From Sorex araneus (taxonomy: Eukaryota; Chordata; Mammalia; Eulipotyphla; Soricidae): a stretch of 64,000 bases of DNA. The stretch is from positions 10,542,966 through 10,606,965 of the forward strand of contig NC_073302.1 in the NCBI RefSeq assembly GCF_027595985.1. The letters are read 5' to 3'. Positions 10,590-22,310 of the stretch are shown in pieces. The translations under genes were made by a program, and so were the position numbers. The notes under the pieces are model-generated. The model searched no databases, was not told the origin of the DNA, and saw only the letters and a list, made by a program, of their open reading frames with translations. Position 1 is the stretch's first letter; each line of letters opens with the position of its first letter.

Positions 10590-10930
10590 TGCCCCCAGTT
10601 ATTGTCACTGTTACTATCACTGTTACCCTGTTGTTCATCGACTTGCTCACGTGGGCGCTAGTAATGACTCCATTCATCCCTGTCGCTTGCTAGTGTAGCC
10701 CAATGGTGTATTGGGGGCTCTTTCAGGGTCAGGGGAATGAGGTCCATCATTGTTACTGTTTTTGGCATATCAAGTATGCCACAGGTAGCTGTCAGGCTCT
10801 ACCGTGTGGGCGGGATACTCTCGGTAGCTTGCTGGGCTCTCCAAGAGGGACAGAGGTTTTTGGGGAATCATCTAATCACCTTTACAGTTGTTCCCAACCT
10901 ACCAAATGTAAGCTTTTGGTTCACTGGCAT
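10590..10930 (-). mobile_element. ORF-less RTE derivative, minus strand
   Basis: Same arrangement as 9830-10105 but inverted: simple repeat (ATTGTCACTGTTACTATCAC) at the left, then the inverted RTE 3' tail (GGGCGCTAGTAATGACTCC, TAGTGTAGCCCAATGG), then the 5' leader block (GGCGGGATACTCTCGGTAGC, TTGCTGGGCTCTCC). The right end is approximate. Confidence 0.78.
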
Positions 10931-12094
10931 GTTGTAATGATCTGATTTCTTCTTTGAGAAAATTTTTGTTCATTTCCACCTCCCACCCCCATTTTCTGAT
11001 GGGGTTGGATGTTTTCTTCTTGTACAGTTTAACCAGTGCCTTGATATCAACCTTTTATCAGATGGGTATTGGGTGAATATCGTTGCCCTTTCTGTAGACT
11101 GTCTTTATATTTTGGTCACTTTTTTTTTGAGGTGTAGAAGCTGCATAATTTAAGATAGTCCCATTTGTTTTTATCTGTTTTCACTTGCTTGGCCAGTGGC
11201 ATGTCATCTTTGAAAATACCTTTAGCTCCAATATTGTGGAGGGTTTTGTCAACCTCGTCTTCCACGTACCATATGGATTCTGGTCTGATGTTGAGGTCTT
11301 TAATCCATTTTTACCTGACTTTTGTACATGGTGTTAGGTAGAGGTCTGAGCCCATTTTTTTTTTGCATGTAGCTGTCCCGTTTTCCAGCACCATTTGTTG
11401 AAGAGGCTTTAGGTTTTTTTCTTACAGTAGCCCTATTAGTCCTTCTTTTAAGTTCGGTTTTCAGACTATGAAGTACCTGAGCTGTTGTTTATCCATGAAA
11501 TAGTGTATCATTCCTTTGAGTTTGAGTGTAAGTTTAGCCAAATAAAGTATTATTGGTGAGGTGTTCATTTCACTGTTTTTTTTTTCCTTTATCCCACCAT
11601 TGTCTTCGGGCTTGGACAGTTTCCTCTGATAGGTTTTTTTGTAAATCTAAAGGGTGTGCCTTTGTATGTGATTTCCTTCTTTGACATTGCTGCTTGCAGT
11701 ATTGTGTCTATCCGTGGTATCCATCATTCCAACTAGGATATGTCTTGGAGACTTTTTATTAGGGTTTCTTTTAGCTGTCACCCTTCGAGCTCCTTGGATC
11801 TGGATGCCTGCATTCTCTGGGAACGTCTCAGCTTCTCTGAAGTTCTGGGAACTTCTCAGTGATGATATCTTATACTGTTTCTTTTTCATTGGGGTTGCCT
11901 CCCTCTTCTTCTGGTACTCCAGTGATTCTTATGTTGTTCCTCTTGAGTTCATCCCCTAGGACTGTGATTCACCCTAAGCTATTTTGAGGTCTTATCCCAA
12001 TGTTTGTTGTTTGTAAGCTTTCTGCAGCCCATCTTCAAGCTCACTGATTCTGTCTTCAGCTGTAGTCATTCTACTGTTGAGGGCACCCACTGAG

Positions 12095-12403
12095 GTTTTT
12101 TTTTTCTTTTGTTTTGTTTTTTAAGTAAACAGATTTTATTTAGAGGTTTTTGAGGGAAGGAGGAAGGGATAAGTGGGAGAGAGAATAGTAAGAATAACAC
12201 ACTCAAGAGAGAACTCGGACTTCTCCAAGGGTCGAGAGAGCCCTTACACACATCCGAGCTTTAGACACAAAAGCATGAAAGTACACATCTCAAGAGGAGA
12301 GATGCAGGCGACACAGGGTTCAGGCACTGCATGTGCTCGGCCACATGGGCACAAGCAGCACATAGGCTCAGGCAGCATATGCCCCTTTTTTAAAATTTTT
12401 TTT
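12095..12403 (-). mobile_element. Poly-A-tailed retrocopy or repeat of unknown origin
   Basis: Lies inside inverted L1 ORF1. On the minus strand it ends in AATAAAATCTGTTTACTT followed by an A-rich run (T-rich at 12095-12121), so it is a 3'-processed transcript copy. The body (CTCTCGACCCTTGGAGAAG, TCTCTCTTGAGTGTGTTATT) has no ORF and I do not recognise it. It could be an LTR-derived transcript end. Confidence 0.5.
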
Positions 12404-12566
12404 CTTTTTGGGTCACACACAGCATTGAACAGGGCTTACTCCTGGCTCTGCACTCAGGAATTACTATTGGTGATGCTCAGGGGACTATATGGAATGCTGG
12501 GAATCGAACCTGGGTCAGCCACTTGCAAGGCAAATGCCCTACCTGCTGTACTATCACTCCAGCCCC
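12404..12566 (-). mobile_element. tRNA-derived SINE (shrew type)
   Basis: Inverted copy with CTTTTTGGGTCACACAC, TACTCCTGGCTCTGCACTC, B-box GGGAATCGAACCTGG and the terminal CACTCCAGCCCC. It adjoins the unknown retrocopy inside the L1. Confidence 0.88.
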
Positions 12567-13934
12567 ACCCACTGAGTTTTTATTTCATCTACTGACTCCT
12601 TTATTTGTGACATTTCTGTTTGTAGGTTTTTATTTCTGCTCTCATTTCTTCTTGTATTTTCTTGGATGTCCGTTCCACTGTTTCTTTCATGTCCTCTTTA
12701 ATTTGCTGGATGTGTGTTCCACCATTTCTTTGAGTTCATTGATCATCTTCAACATTTCATCACTGAATACTTTTTCAGAGAGATCGGATTTGTGGGTAAC
12801 CATGTTGAAGCTTCTGGACTCTTTTTTTTCATCTTCTCCTCGTGGTGGGGATTTGTGCTATTTCTTCATGTTTTTGTGGTGATATGGAGGTGGGACCTTC
12901 CAGTTCACTATCCCTATTCCTCTCTTGCTTTGAGAAAGGATAATGGATGAACTTGGTCAATGGCGGTCATTTTTTCAGTATACTTTGATTTGACTAGGCT
13001 AGTTGTCTCTGGCTTAATGTGTTTGGGATAGTCAGGATGTCCACTTTAGAATTAGGTAATGGAGGTTGAGCTGTGAGTCCAATGTGCTGGGACAGGGGAA
13101 AATAATGCCTCTGAGGACACGCCCAGCATGCTGCTGTACCTGTCAGTGGGAGGCGCTGCTTTTGTCCGTATTGCTTCCATCTAATTTCCTCTGCCGAGCT
13201 CCTGAAGTTTCCTGGAGCCCAGAGGCCACTCCCAGCACGCAGCTGTACTGTCGGTAGAGGGGCCGCTTATGTCCATGCTGCTGCCATCTAATTCCTTTTG
13301 CTGTGCTCCTGAGGTTTCCGGGGATGGGGGGAGGGGAGGCGCTTTTGGCTGCACCCCTTGCGCGCCTCTGCTGGGGCTGGGGTCTTCTAATTTTTTCTTT
13401 TTAAACTTATGTTGGTTGCCTTCTACTTGATACCCTATAAAATGTGGTATCCTACACTTGGTACAGCAGTGGTGTGGAATATGAGAGGTTAGGCAACGGT
13501 ATTTGTGTCTATGCGCTCCAGGAATTCTAAAATTTTAAATAGGGTCATACAGCTGAGGCTAATTTAATTTAATTTAAAAAAACTGGATGTTACTTTTGGA
13601 GTCCAGAGGCATCTCTGCAGATTTTGCTCTCTTCTAAGATTTATTTGTGAATCTCTGGATCATGGCCGTTTTCAAGTTTACAGGCCACCAGAGGCAGTTT
13701 TTGGGCATGACTGTCAGGGAGATGGGGGGAGGTCACCCATTCCCAACTCTGTGTAAGCCTGGAGGTTTTGTTCGCAAAACTCGCATGCGTAAGGTTTTCT
13801 GCAGATTCACTCAGGGATGAGGCTCATGCGATCCTGTGGAGATGGGCTGTGAGCGTGGAGTTGATTGAGTTCTGGAGGTTTTCTCTTCTCCTAGCTCTTG
13901 AGGCAGATGGAAGGACTCTGGATCATGGCCATAA

Positions 13935-14500
13935 ATGAGTTTATGCCAGCTTTCATCTCTTACACGTGGTTATCCAATTCTCCCAACATCATTTGTTCAT
14001 GGACTTTCTTTATTCCAAAGTATACCTCAGCTCCTTTGCCTAAAATGGTAAGACCATCTATCTTTGGATGGGGATGTCTATGGAGATGTATTCCTAAACA
14101 ATGGTCAGAGAGTCTTTAATCTCATACCACTCTATTTGGATCACTATGGTTTTATATGTTTCAAGTAAATATTGAGAAGCCTCTCAATTTCTAATTTTTC
14201 ACTATGATTTTGGCTAATTGGGCCTTTTATATCTCCATACCAACTTTATAATGGACTTTTCAAAGTTTTTTTGAAGTTTGATAGATATCGCATTGAATAT
14301 TTATATGTATACATATAGTATTTTAGGTAGGGTGGTTATTTTTGACAATATTTATTCTTCAGTCCATGGGTATGGTATGCTTTTCCACTTATTTTGGTCT
14401 TTATTTCCGCTTCTTTCATGTGTGTTTTAAAATATTAGTTTAGTTCCTTGCCTCTTTCGTTAAGTTGGGTCTTAAGTACTTGATATTTTTACACACATTT
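13935..14500 (-). mobile_element. Old L1 ORF2 fragment
   Basis: Inverted L1 ORF2 similarity, heavily decayed: the CCCAACATCATTTGTTCATGG block matches the region around the end of the RT domain, and the GGTATGGTATGCTTTTCCAC block corresponds to the inverted [12 protein letters not shown] region. No open frame. Confidence 0.55.
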
Positions 14501-17500
14501 TATTTTATTTTTTAACTTTTTAAAATTTTGTATTTTTAAATAACTCACCATAAGGTACATTTACAGACTTACAAACTTTCATGCTTATGTTTCAGTCATA
14601 CAATGATTGAGTACACATCCCTCCAACAGTGCCCATTCTCCTCCACCAATGTTCCCAGTATCCCTCCCACAAAACACACAAAAAAAGAAAGGGGGCACCA
14701 CAATGGGCACAGGGCCGCGGCGCTCTATCTCTCTGGATGCCCATGCTTGGTAGTTTCCAGCTGCTTCCCCAACCCTGGGGAGGTTGATGGCGATGATGAG
14801 GCAGGAGAAGGAAGCAACGAGGGCCAGGCTGGTTGGTCTCAGTTGCAGTTTATTCCATTCCCATCTCCATTCTCTTCTGAGTCTCCTCCTGCTTCTTCTT
14901 CCCCCATGCTACTTTATTCTTCTTCTCCTCTGGATCTGTATCTCGATCTAGCTTCTCCAGATCTGGCACTGGAACTGGCCCCAGCCCACTATTTCAGCCT
15001 TGTTAAATCCCGAAGCATGAGAGGTTGGGGCTTACACATAGGTGTGGTCACAATCAATAGGGTTGAAGTTATTTTCCTCAGGGGATGCTGCTTCTAGGAC
15101 AGATTCTCTTTCAGCAGGACACCCACCCAAGAGCAGAATCCCATGGGTGTGTTTCTCCTCTCCTCGTCCAACTAACATATAAGGATTCATAATATCAATA
15201 TTTTGTATAGACATAGCAAGAGATGCATTAAGCTTATAGAATTGCTCTCCTGGAGTCATCTCGATCTCAGACTACAGTGCTCAGGCCAGATTAGTCTTTC
15301 CTATCCCTAGCAGGGTCCTAGTCTCGTCATTACTTTTGGATCTTGACAGAATTTGTCTATGACCAAGCTTTTAACTTATAGTTAAGCATTAGGAACTTTG
15401 GCCAGGCCCATCTCGATGCCAAGGTAGCACTTAACTCACTGCTTGTCCTGGGTCCGTCCCGTCCCTCATCGGGACCCTGCTTTTGGGGGTGCTCGGAAGT
15501 AAGGGCAGCTGAGGCTTAAGTTGAGAAGGCAGATGCCCGGGAGTGAATAATATTTGATGCCAATTAAATCCCATGTTCCAAAAGCATATTAATAACTGTC
15601 TTTATTTGTCCACAGAAAAAGGACATTGCATTAAAGAAAACTATTCAAAAGACATAAGGAGAGGAGAAAGGCAATATTAACTTACAATACAAGTTCAGTG
15701 TCCTAGAAAGGTCTGACCTTACATATTACAGAGTCTGATTAGGGGAAAAGCTGATTAACTGGCTGGGAAGAGAGCATAGAGAAGTGGTTACAGATATACA
15801 AAGGTATGGGAGTGACTGGGGAGCTCTTTGATGGGTGTGACCCGATATACCTAAGCTCCTTGTGGCAAGGAGAATAGGACATACAAATGTTGTCTTAAAA
15901 TGTTTAGAGATTATTACCAGATAAGCCTAAACTCTGTAGCAAGGGAGAAAGGACAAACCAATGATATCCTACAACGCCTACCCATCTTCCACCCTGCCTC
16001 TGTGGCAGGCACATTACCTTTTACTCTCTCTCCCTTTATGGTATTGTGGCTTTCAATAGAGGTATTAAGTGGTCATCATATTCTGTCTATAGTCTACTTT
16101 CAGCACGCATCTCTCATCCTGAGCGGATCCTCCAAACATCCTTTACTTGGTTGTCCCTTCTATATTGAGCTGCATTTTCCCCCAGAATGTGAGGTTGGAT
16201 TCTAACACGTGGAGAAATCCTCTTGGTCCTTGTCTCTACTATCCTAGATGCTACTCTCACATCATGCTAACTTATATTCCACAAATCAGTGCATTCCTTC
16301 TCTGTATGGACCTCTCCTTCTGATTCATTTCATTTACCATGATACACTCCATGTTTATCCACTTATATGCAAATTTCATGATCTCATGTTTTCCTACAGT
16401 TGCATAGTATTCCATTGTGTAGATGTATGAAAGTTTTTTAACCAGTCATCTGTTCTCGGGCACTCGGATTTTTATCCAGATTCTGGCTATTGTAAACAGT
16501 GTTGCATTGAACATATGAATACAGATTTCATTTCAACTATACTTTTTTGCGTCTCCGGGATATATTCCCAGAAGAGGTATTCTGAGTCAAATGTGAGCTC
16601 AATTTCTAATTTTTTTAGAAGCATCCATATGGTTTTCCAAACAGTCGGCATTCCTACCAGCAGTGTAGGAGAGGCCTTTTCACCCCACATCCACGCCAAC
16701 AGCGGTTGCTTTTGTTCTTTTGGATAAGTGCCAGTCTCTGTGGTATGAGATGGTATCTCATGGCTGTTTCGATCTGCATCTCTCTGATGATTAGTGATGA
16801 AGAGTATTTTTCATATGCCTTTTAGCTATTCGTATTGCTTCATTGAGAAAGTTTCTGTTCATTTAATTGCCCCATTTTCTGATGGGGTTGGATGATTTAT
16901 TCTTGCAGATTCAAACCAGTGCCTTGTATACTCTTGATATAAACCACTTATCAGATGGGTTTTGGGTGAATATTCTTTCCCATTCTGTAGATTTTCTTTG
17001 TATTTTGATCACTGTATATTTTGTGGTGCAGGAGCTTCTTAGTTTAATATAGTCTCATTTGTTTATCTGTTTCCACTTGGTTGCTCAGTGACGTGTCATG
17101 TTTGAAGATACCATTAGCTTCAATATCATGGACAGTTTTGCTGAAAACTTGTTTTCAATGTATCTTATGGATTCTGGTCTGATGTTGAGGTCTTTAATCC
17201 ATTTTGATCTTATTTTTGTGCATGGTGTTAAGTCGATGTCTAAGCACATTTTTTTTGCATGTGGTTGTCCAGTTATGCCAGTACTATTTGTTAAAGACAC
17301 TTTCTTTGCTCCACTTCACATTTCTTGCTCCTTTATCAAAGATTAGATGTTCATACATTTGGGGTTGTGTGTAGGGATATTTCACACTGTACCATTGATC
17401 TGCATGAGACACATATCTCCCTAGTACCAAAAGCAAACAAAGACACCACTAACAAGGAAAACTACAGGCAAAAATCCCTGATGAACACAGATGCAAAGAT

Positions 17501-18545
17501 CCTCAAAAAATATTAGCAAATAGAATCCAACAAGTCATCAAAAATATTATACACCACGACCAAGTGGGTTTCATCCGGGAAATGCAAGAATGATATAACA
17601 TTCACAAATCAATCAACATAATCCACATATCAACAAAAGTAAGAATAAAAACCATATGATCACATAAATAGATTCAGAGAAAGCATTTGATAAGATCCAA
17701 CACCTGTTTATGATGAAAACTCTCACTGAAATGGGTTTAGATGGAACGTTGCTCAAGATAGTCAAAGCCATCTACCACAAGCCTATGGCAAGCATTATCC
17801 TCATTGGGTAAAACTAAGGGCCTTCCCTCTAAGATCAAGGACAAAATGAGGATGTCAACTCCCACCACTTCTGTTCAATATAGTACTGGTAGTACTTGCA
17901 ATAGCAGTTAGAAAATAAGAAGACATTAAGTGCATTCAGATAGGAAAGGAAGAAATCAAGCTCTCAAATATTCACAGATTATATGATACTATATCTAAAG
18001 AATCTTAAAACTTCTACGAAGAAATTTCTAGAAACAATAGAATGTACAGTAAAGTCACAGCCTATAAAATCAATACCCTAAAATCCATAGCCTTCCTATA
18101 TGCAAGTAAAAAGACAGAGGAAAGTGACATAAAAAAAATCCCATTCACAATGGTGCCCCAGAAAATCAAGGACCTTGGAATCAGCACAACCGAGGAGGTT
18201 CTTTTCTACAAAGAAAACTACAAAATGCTACTCCATGAAATAAAAGAGGACATGAGGAAATGGAAACATATCCCCTGCTCATGGATAGGAAGAATTAGCA
18301 TTGTCAAAATGGCAATTCTCCCCAAAGCATTATACAAATTCGATGTGATCCCTATAAGGATTCCCATGATATACTTCAAATAAATGGATCAAGCAATCCT
18401 GAAATTCATATGGAACAACAAATGTCCACGAATAGCTAAAGCAATTCTTGGGAATAAGACGATGGGAGGCATCACCATCCCCAACCTCAAACTCTACTAC
18501 AAATTGGTAACAATTAAAAAAGCATGGTACTGAAACAAAAGCAGA
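14501..18545. mobile_element. L1 with inverted 5' segment (twin-priming structure)
   Basis: The left arm (14501 to about 17403) is minus strand: inverted 3' terminus (AACTCACCATAAGGTACA), 3'UTR and ORF2 C-terminus, reaching the YPYTQPQMY region near 17340-17380. At about 17404 the text flips to plus-strand ORF2, which starts at the HISLVPKANKDT region and runs through RT to about 18545, ending at the CAGAGCCACAGACC block. In the full L1 (57800-63656) these correspond to about 62040 to the 3' end for the left arm and about 60884 to 62040 for the right arm. The two arms therefore abut at one breakpoint with opposite orientation. An LTR is nested in the left arm at 14667-15973. All frames are broken. 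Confidence 0.85.
14667..15973 (-). mobile_element. Solo LTR of an endogenous retrovirus, nested in L1 3'UTR
   Basis: Inverted relative of the LTR at 50665-51807. Its 5' end reads TGTAGGATATCATTGG on the minus strand from 15973. Shared internal blocks include GGTTGGTCTCAGTTGCAGTT (about 14831-14850) and AGCAGGACACCCACCCAAG (about 15114-15132). L1 3'UTR text lies on both sides (CAGTATCCCTCCCA at the left, CCACCCTGCCTCTGTGGCA at the right), so it is an insertion. No internal viral genes remain. The left boundary is approximate. Confidence 0.75.
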
Positions 18546-19035
18546 GCCACAGACCATTTTTATGTTTTATATGTCTCATATTTCTATTGTAAAACACAAG
18601 AGTTCCATTATTCCCAGCATCCCGCGGGGCCTGCATCCTGGCTTCAGTCCCTGCCCCTCCAGCGCCTTCACCTTCCTCTCCCAGGGCAGCCAAGTTCCCT
18701 GACCAGTGATCCAGTCCCAGTTCCTGTGCCCCAGTCGGGCACCCAGACCCAAATACCTCCAGCATCCTGCGGGCCGTGCACCCTGCCCCCAGCCACAGAC
18801 CCTCCAGCGCTGTTCCGCCACCTTCCTCTCCCAGGTGTGTGAATCCCTATCATCACTGCCTCATTTGCTCATCCAGAACACCCTCTAAACCCCTAACCAC
18901 GAAACCATGCGGAAGATGATGCGCCCACGTGAAGAACTTTCTCAGGGCCTGACATTTGAGACACTAGTTATCCCAGATCTCACACAATAGCTATTAATAA
19001 ACCACCACCATTCACAAAGACAGTCTGATTGTAGG
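18546..19035. other. Gap with a GC-rich near-tandem repeat
   Basis: No gene seen. Positions about 18617-18680 and 18761-18835 hold two related GC-rich passages, each running from a CAGCATCC(C/T)GCGGG start to CACCTTCCTCTCCCAGG. They could be a decayed L1 5'UTR or an LTR piece. The rest is unassigned. Confidence 0.4.
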
Positions 19036-22000
19036 GGCCGTAAAATACAATATCACTTGTTGTCCCTTTGATCTACGAATTGCTTGAGCCGGCGCCAGTA
19101 ACGTCTTGATTTTTCCCTGTCATGTGCTAGTGCAGCCCAATGATATCTGCTTGCTCCAGGAATAGGATGAGCCTCAAATCGTTCATTCAGGGATTTGATG
19201 AAGAAATCTGACCATCTAGTTGGTGGGCGCCCACGATGTCTTTGACGTACCATGGAATCCAGTCGGTAACAGCTCTAGTCTAGTGGTCATCTCTGAATTG
19301 CATTACATGGCCGGCCCATCTGATTTTTGATGCCTTGGCAAACAAGACAGTGTCCCTGATTCTTGACCATTGACGGAGGTAATACCTGCGGATTCCTTCT
19401 CTCACTTGAGTGAGATGTGACACTCCTAGCATAGCTCCTTTGATTCCTCTTTGGGATACCCTAATAGCATTTTCATCCTGTTTGCGTAGGGCCCAGGTTT
19501 CTGAGGCATATGTTAGTGCAGGAAGAATGGTGGAATCAAAAAGATGTGCCTGGAGTCGGAGGTTCTTCGTTCTCTTAACCACTTCTTCAACGCTCTTGAA
19601 GTCATTCCACGCTGCTGTCTTCCTCCTGCACAGTTCTGGCATCAAGTCGTTCCTCATGTTGATTTCTCCACCCTGGTACACATAGATACTACATTTGGAG
19701 ATGTTTGCTCCATTGAGAGCAAATGGAGCTTCAGGGACAAGTTTGTTTTTCATGAGCATTGTCTTGTTGAGATTCAGCTGCAATCCGACATTTCCACACT
19801 CGTGGTCGAAGTCGGCCAGCATTTGTGCCGCTTGGCTAACGTTTGGTTTTTTGAGAACGATGTCATCAGTGAAGCGGAGGTGGTTTAGTTGCTGACCATC
19901 TATCTTCACTCCCATTCCTTCCCATTCCAGTCATCGCGTGATGTTCTCATGGTTGACACTGAAGAGTTTTAATGAAATGATATCACCCTGCAGCACCCCT
20001 CTCTTTGCATCAATGATCACTTCCTTGTATAATGGTGATATCCTGGTGGGGAATCCACACTACAGCTCAAGGAGGATTTTGATATACTAGTTTGAACGGC
20101 CTGTTTGGCTAGGGCTTCGATGACTGCTTCAGTCTCAACATAATCAAAGGCCTTCTTTAAGTCGATGAATGTTAGACAGAGCGGCATCTTGAACTCTCGC
20201 GAAACTTCAATGAGTTTGGTTACTGTGTGGATATGATCTATCGTGCTGAATCCCCTTCGGCAGATTGGGCGATAGTTGCCTATTTCGTGGATGTCTCCCT
20301 TCTTGTACAACAGAATAGTCCTTCTGTTTTTCGACTGAGATGAAACCTTGCATTCAGAGAGCTAGCATGTGAAGAGTCAAGCCAGTGTATTGATGAGTAC
20401 TGGTGGCAGATTCTTCAGGTGTTCAGGTCTGACCTCGTCCAGACCAGGTACTGTATGCATCTTTACCAACGAAATGGCGTGTCAGATTTCAGAAGGAAGG
20501 ATGTTGGGAATGACATATCCGTCCTGTGAAATTTGGTATGTGGGCAGGTGGACATGGCTGTCAAGGAAATCCGAGTAGAAGTCATGAATAATCCTCTCCA
20601 TCGCCTTTCTGGAAGATGTGATAGATCCATCAGGATGTCGGAGGGCAGTCATCTTGGTCTTGTAGTTGGCAAAGAACAGGCAAGCATTGCTAATACTTTT
20701 CCCGGCTTCTGCTGCATGTATAACACTGCTGCTCTTCTCTCTTTGAGGTCTTCATTTATCACATTTCTGCACAGCTTTGTGAGCTCGGATGTTAGCTTGT
20801 GGTTGCCTGAGGCTCGCACCAAACCACGTTGACGAATGAGCTCAAGAGTTTTCAAAGACAGGCGTCTGTTTGTGGCTTTCTCACTCTTGGCATTCTCCAC
20901 ACAGTCATGGAGGTGCTGAAACAGTCGATTGAATTCCTTGTTGATGTTGTCAAGGACGGCATTTTCCCACATTGCTGCAGTAGTACCAAAGGGCTCCCAG
21001 TTGGTGGTCATTGTGGGAGTTGCCTTCTTAAACTTAAATTTTGCAGACCTTTCTCCCCACTCTGTGAAGCAGAATTTTGCATGAAGGAGACGGTGGTCCG
21101 ATCCCGTTTGGAATTTTGGGACAACAGCAACATCGGTCAGACAAAACCTTTGATTGAATATGATGTGGTCAATTTTATTGTGGAACTGTCCACCGGGAGA
21201 TTCCCATGACCAGCGTTTAGATTCGGCCTTCTGGAACTGTGAGTAACCATTGATGGTCTTGGTCAACATGATGAATTCAGACAGTCTCTCACCCTGATCG
21301 TTTCATTCTAGGCCATGGGTCCCAATGTGGAGTTCTTCGGGCAACCTTCTCGGACTTATCTTGGCATCAAAATCACCAACAATGATCTTGTAGAAGGTGT
21401 GGTCTTCTTTATAGTACTTCTCCAGTTCCATGTAGAACTTCTCAATTTCTTCTTCATCGTAGTTGGAAGTTGGTGTGTAGACGATAAAGATAGAAACTGA
21501 AAGCAGTGTGCCACATCTATTTAAGTGTAATCGTCCAATTTGGGTTGTTAGGCATTTGAATGAATCAATGCTCATGGCCAAGTTCGTGTTGACAAGGACA
21601 CCAACGCCACCAATGCCTCTGTTGTTGCATGTTCCAAGGAACAATTCTTCTCCAGTGTCGAAAATTGCATGATGTGATTGATGTCTTCTTGTTTCGGTCA
21701 GACCAATGATGTCGTAGATGATCTTCTGCGCTTGTACCTCGATGGATGCTTCTGATGCCAGCATATGTGCATTGAAAGTACAGACAATCATTTTAGTCTT
21801 TCTTCATTTTGGCAGTTTAGTTTGTCCCCGAGATTTTTTCAGCCTCTCCTTGCTCATCTTTCTTAACGCTGCCATATTGGGAACTCTTTCGGTGATAGGT
21901 GATTGAGGCCAATTGTTGTTACTGTTGTTTGGCTAATCGAATATGCCACGGGTAGCTTGCTAGGCTCTGCCGTGCATGCGGGATACTCTCGGTAGCTTGC

Positions 22001-22310
22001 CAGGCTCTCCAGGAGGGTGGAGGCTTTTAGGGTGGCCTCCAATCGCCGTTAGAAGTGTTACCATTGTTCACACCAAATTTGAACCCGATCAAATATGGTG
22101 CAAGAATAGATGGTATTAAGTGTTCTATGGTGTGTCGCGTGGCCTCGAGATTGGAGGTGGCAGACAGAGGATATTGTTTCCAGGTCTCGTTGAACCTAGA
22201 GTTCAAGGTCGCAGAGTTCTGCTAACCTGGTTTTGAGGGGCTTCACTCGTGCATTAATTTCGGCCCAAGTGTCCGGAGAGAGGCCTGGAGTGTAGCAGTG
22301 GCTACATAGT
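19036..22310 (-). mobile_element. Near full-length RTE retrotransposon (nematode RTE-1-like)
   Basis: About 3.3 kb on the minus strand and the best RTE copy here. The 5' leader is about 21880-22310. A first possible start at about 21872 (MAALRKMSKERLKK) is followed by a stop; the next ATG is at 21791 (MIVCTFNAHM). The endonuclease (about 21791-21070) shows LTETRR, GGVGVLVN, YTPTSNYDEEE, VGDFDAKI, RRWSWESPGG, KIDHI and SDHRLLHAKF. A linker about 200 codons long precedes the reverse transcriptase (about 20310-19860) with LTFIDLKKAFDYVET and LRFTDDIVL; GVLQGDIISLKLF has an altered first Arg. A C-terminal block (DLMPELCRRKTAAWNDF, LPALTYASETWALRKQDE, RWAGHVMQFRDD) follows. Breaks lie between the open stretches near 21300, 20640-20320, 20016-19920 and 19270. 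About 33 codons between ICR and GFSTIDHI are missing compared with the copy at 800-960. Inactive but relatively young-looking. Confidence 0.9.

Larger units (their letters stand above)
2690..10590. repeat. OR segmental duplication unit A
   Basis: This block aligns by eye, same strand, with unit C from 37010 on and, reversed, with unit B (25308-31740). Landmarks shared with C are the CACTTTTCACCTTTCACC stretch (about 2727 and 37055), the OR coding region, the CAGTGGGATGGAAACTTCTG stretch (about 9442 against 43368) and the AATGGAGCTGCCAATTGAT stretch near 10328 and 43963. Apart from the gene and the repeats listed separately, the stretches 4389-5268, 6300-6664, 7433-8461, 9170-9829 and 10106-10589 are AT-rich shared flank in which I see no gene. 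Confidence 0.85.
10931..13930 (-). mobile_element. L1, internally deleted, carrying two nested insertions
   Basis: The inverted ORF2 C-terminal region (about 10940-11450, with TCAGATGGGTATTGGGTGAAT) passes directly to inverted ORF1 (about 11520-12095 and 12567-12800), so most of ORF2 is missing. The minus-strand ORF1 text includes IQIQGARRVTAKRNPNKKSP (about 11740-11800), the counterpart of QEVRRVPAKRDPNKKTPRHI in the full L1. Positions about 12950-13930 are GC-richer and probably 5'UTR; AGGACACGCCCAGCATGCTG and a similar phrase at about 13226-13246 are repeated there. Interrupted by the retrocopy at 12095-12403 and the SINE at 12404-12566. Confidence 0.75.

Noticed and set aside
14603-15097. 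A 164-codon open frame on the plus strand
   Set aside because: It spans the junction of L1 3'UTR and an inverted LTR; chance frame in GC-rich repeat, no family resemblance.
18706-18888. Overlapping open frames on both strands in GC-rich DNA
   Set aside because: Produced by low stop-codon frequency in a GC-rich repeat; no motif.
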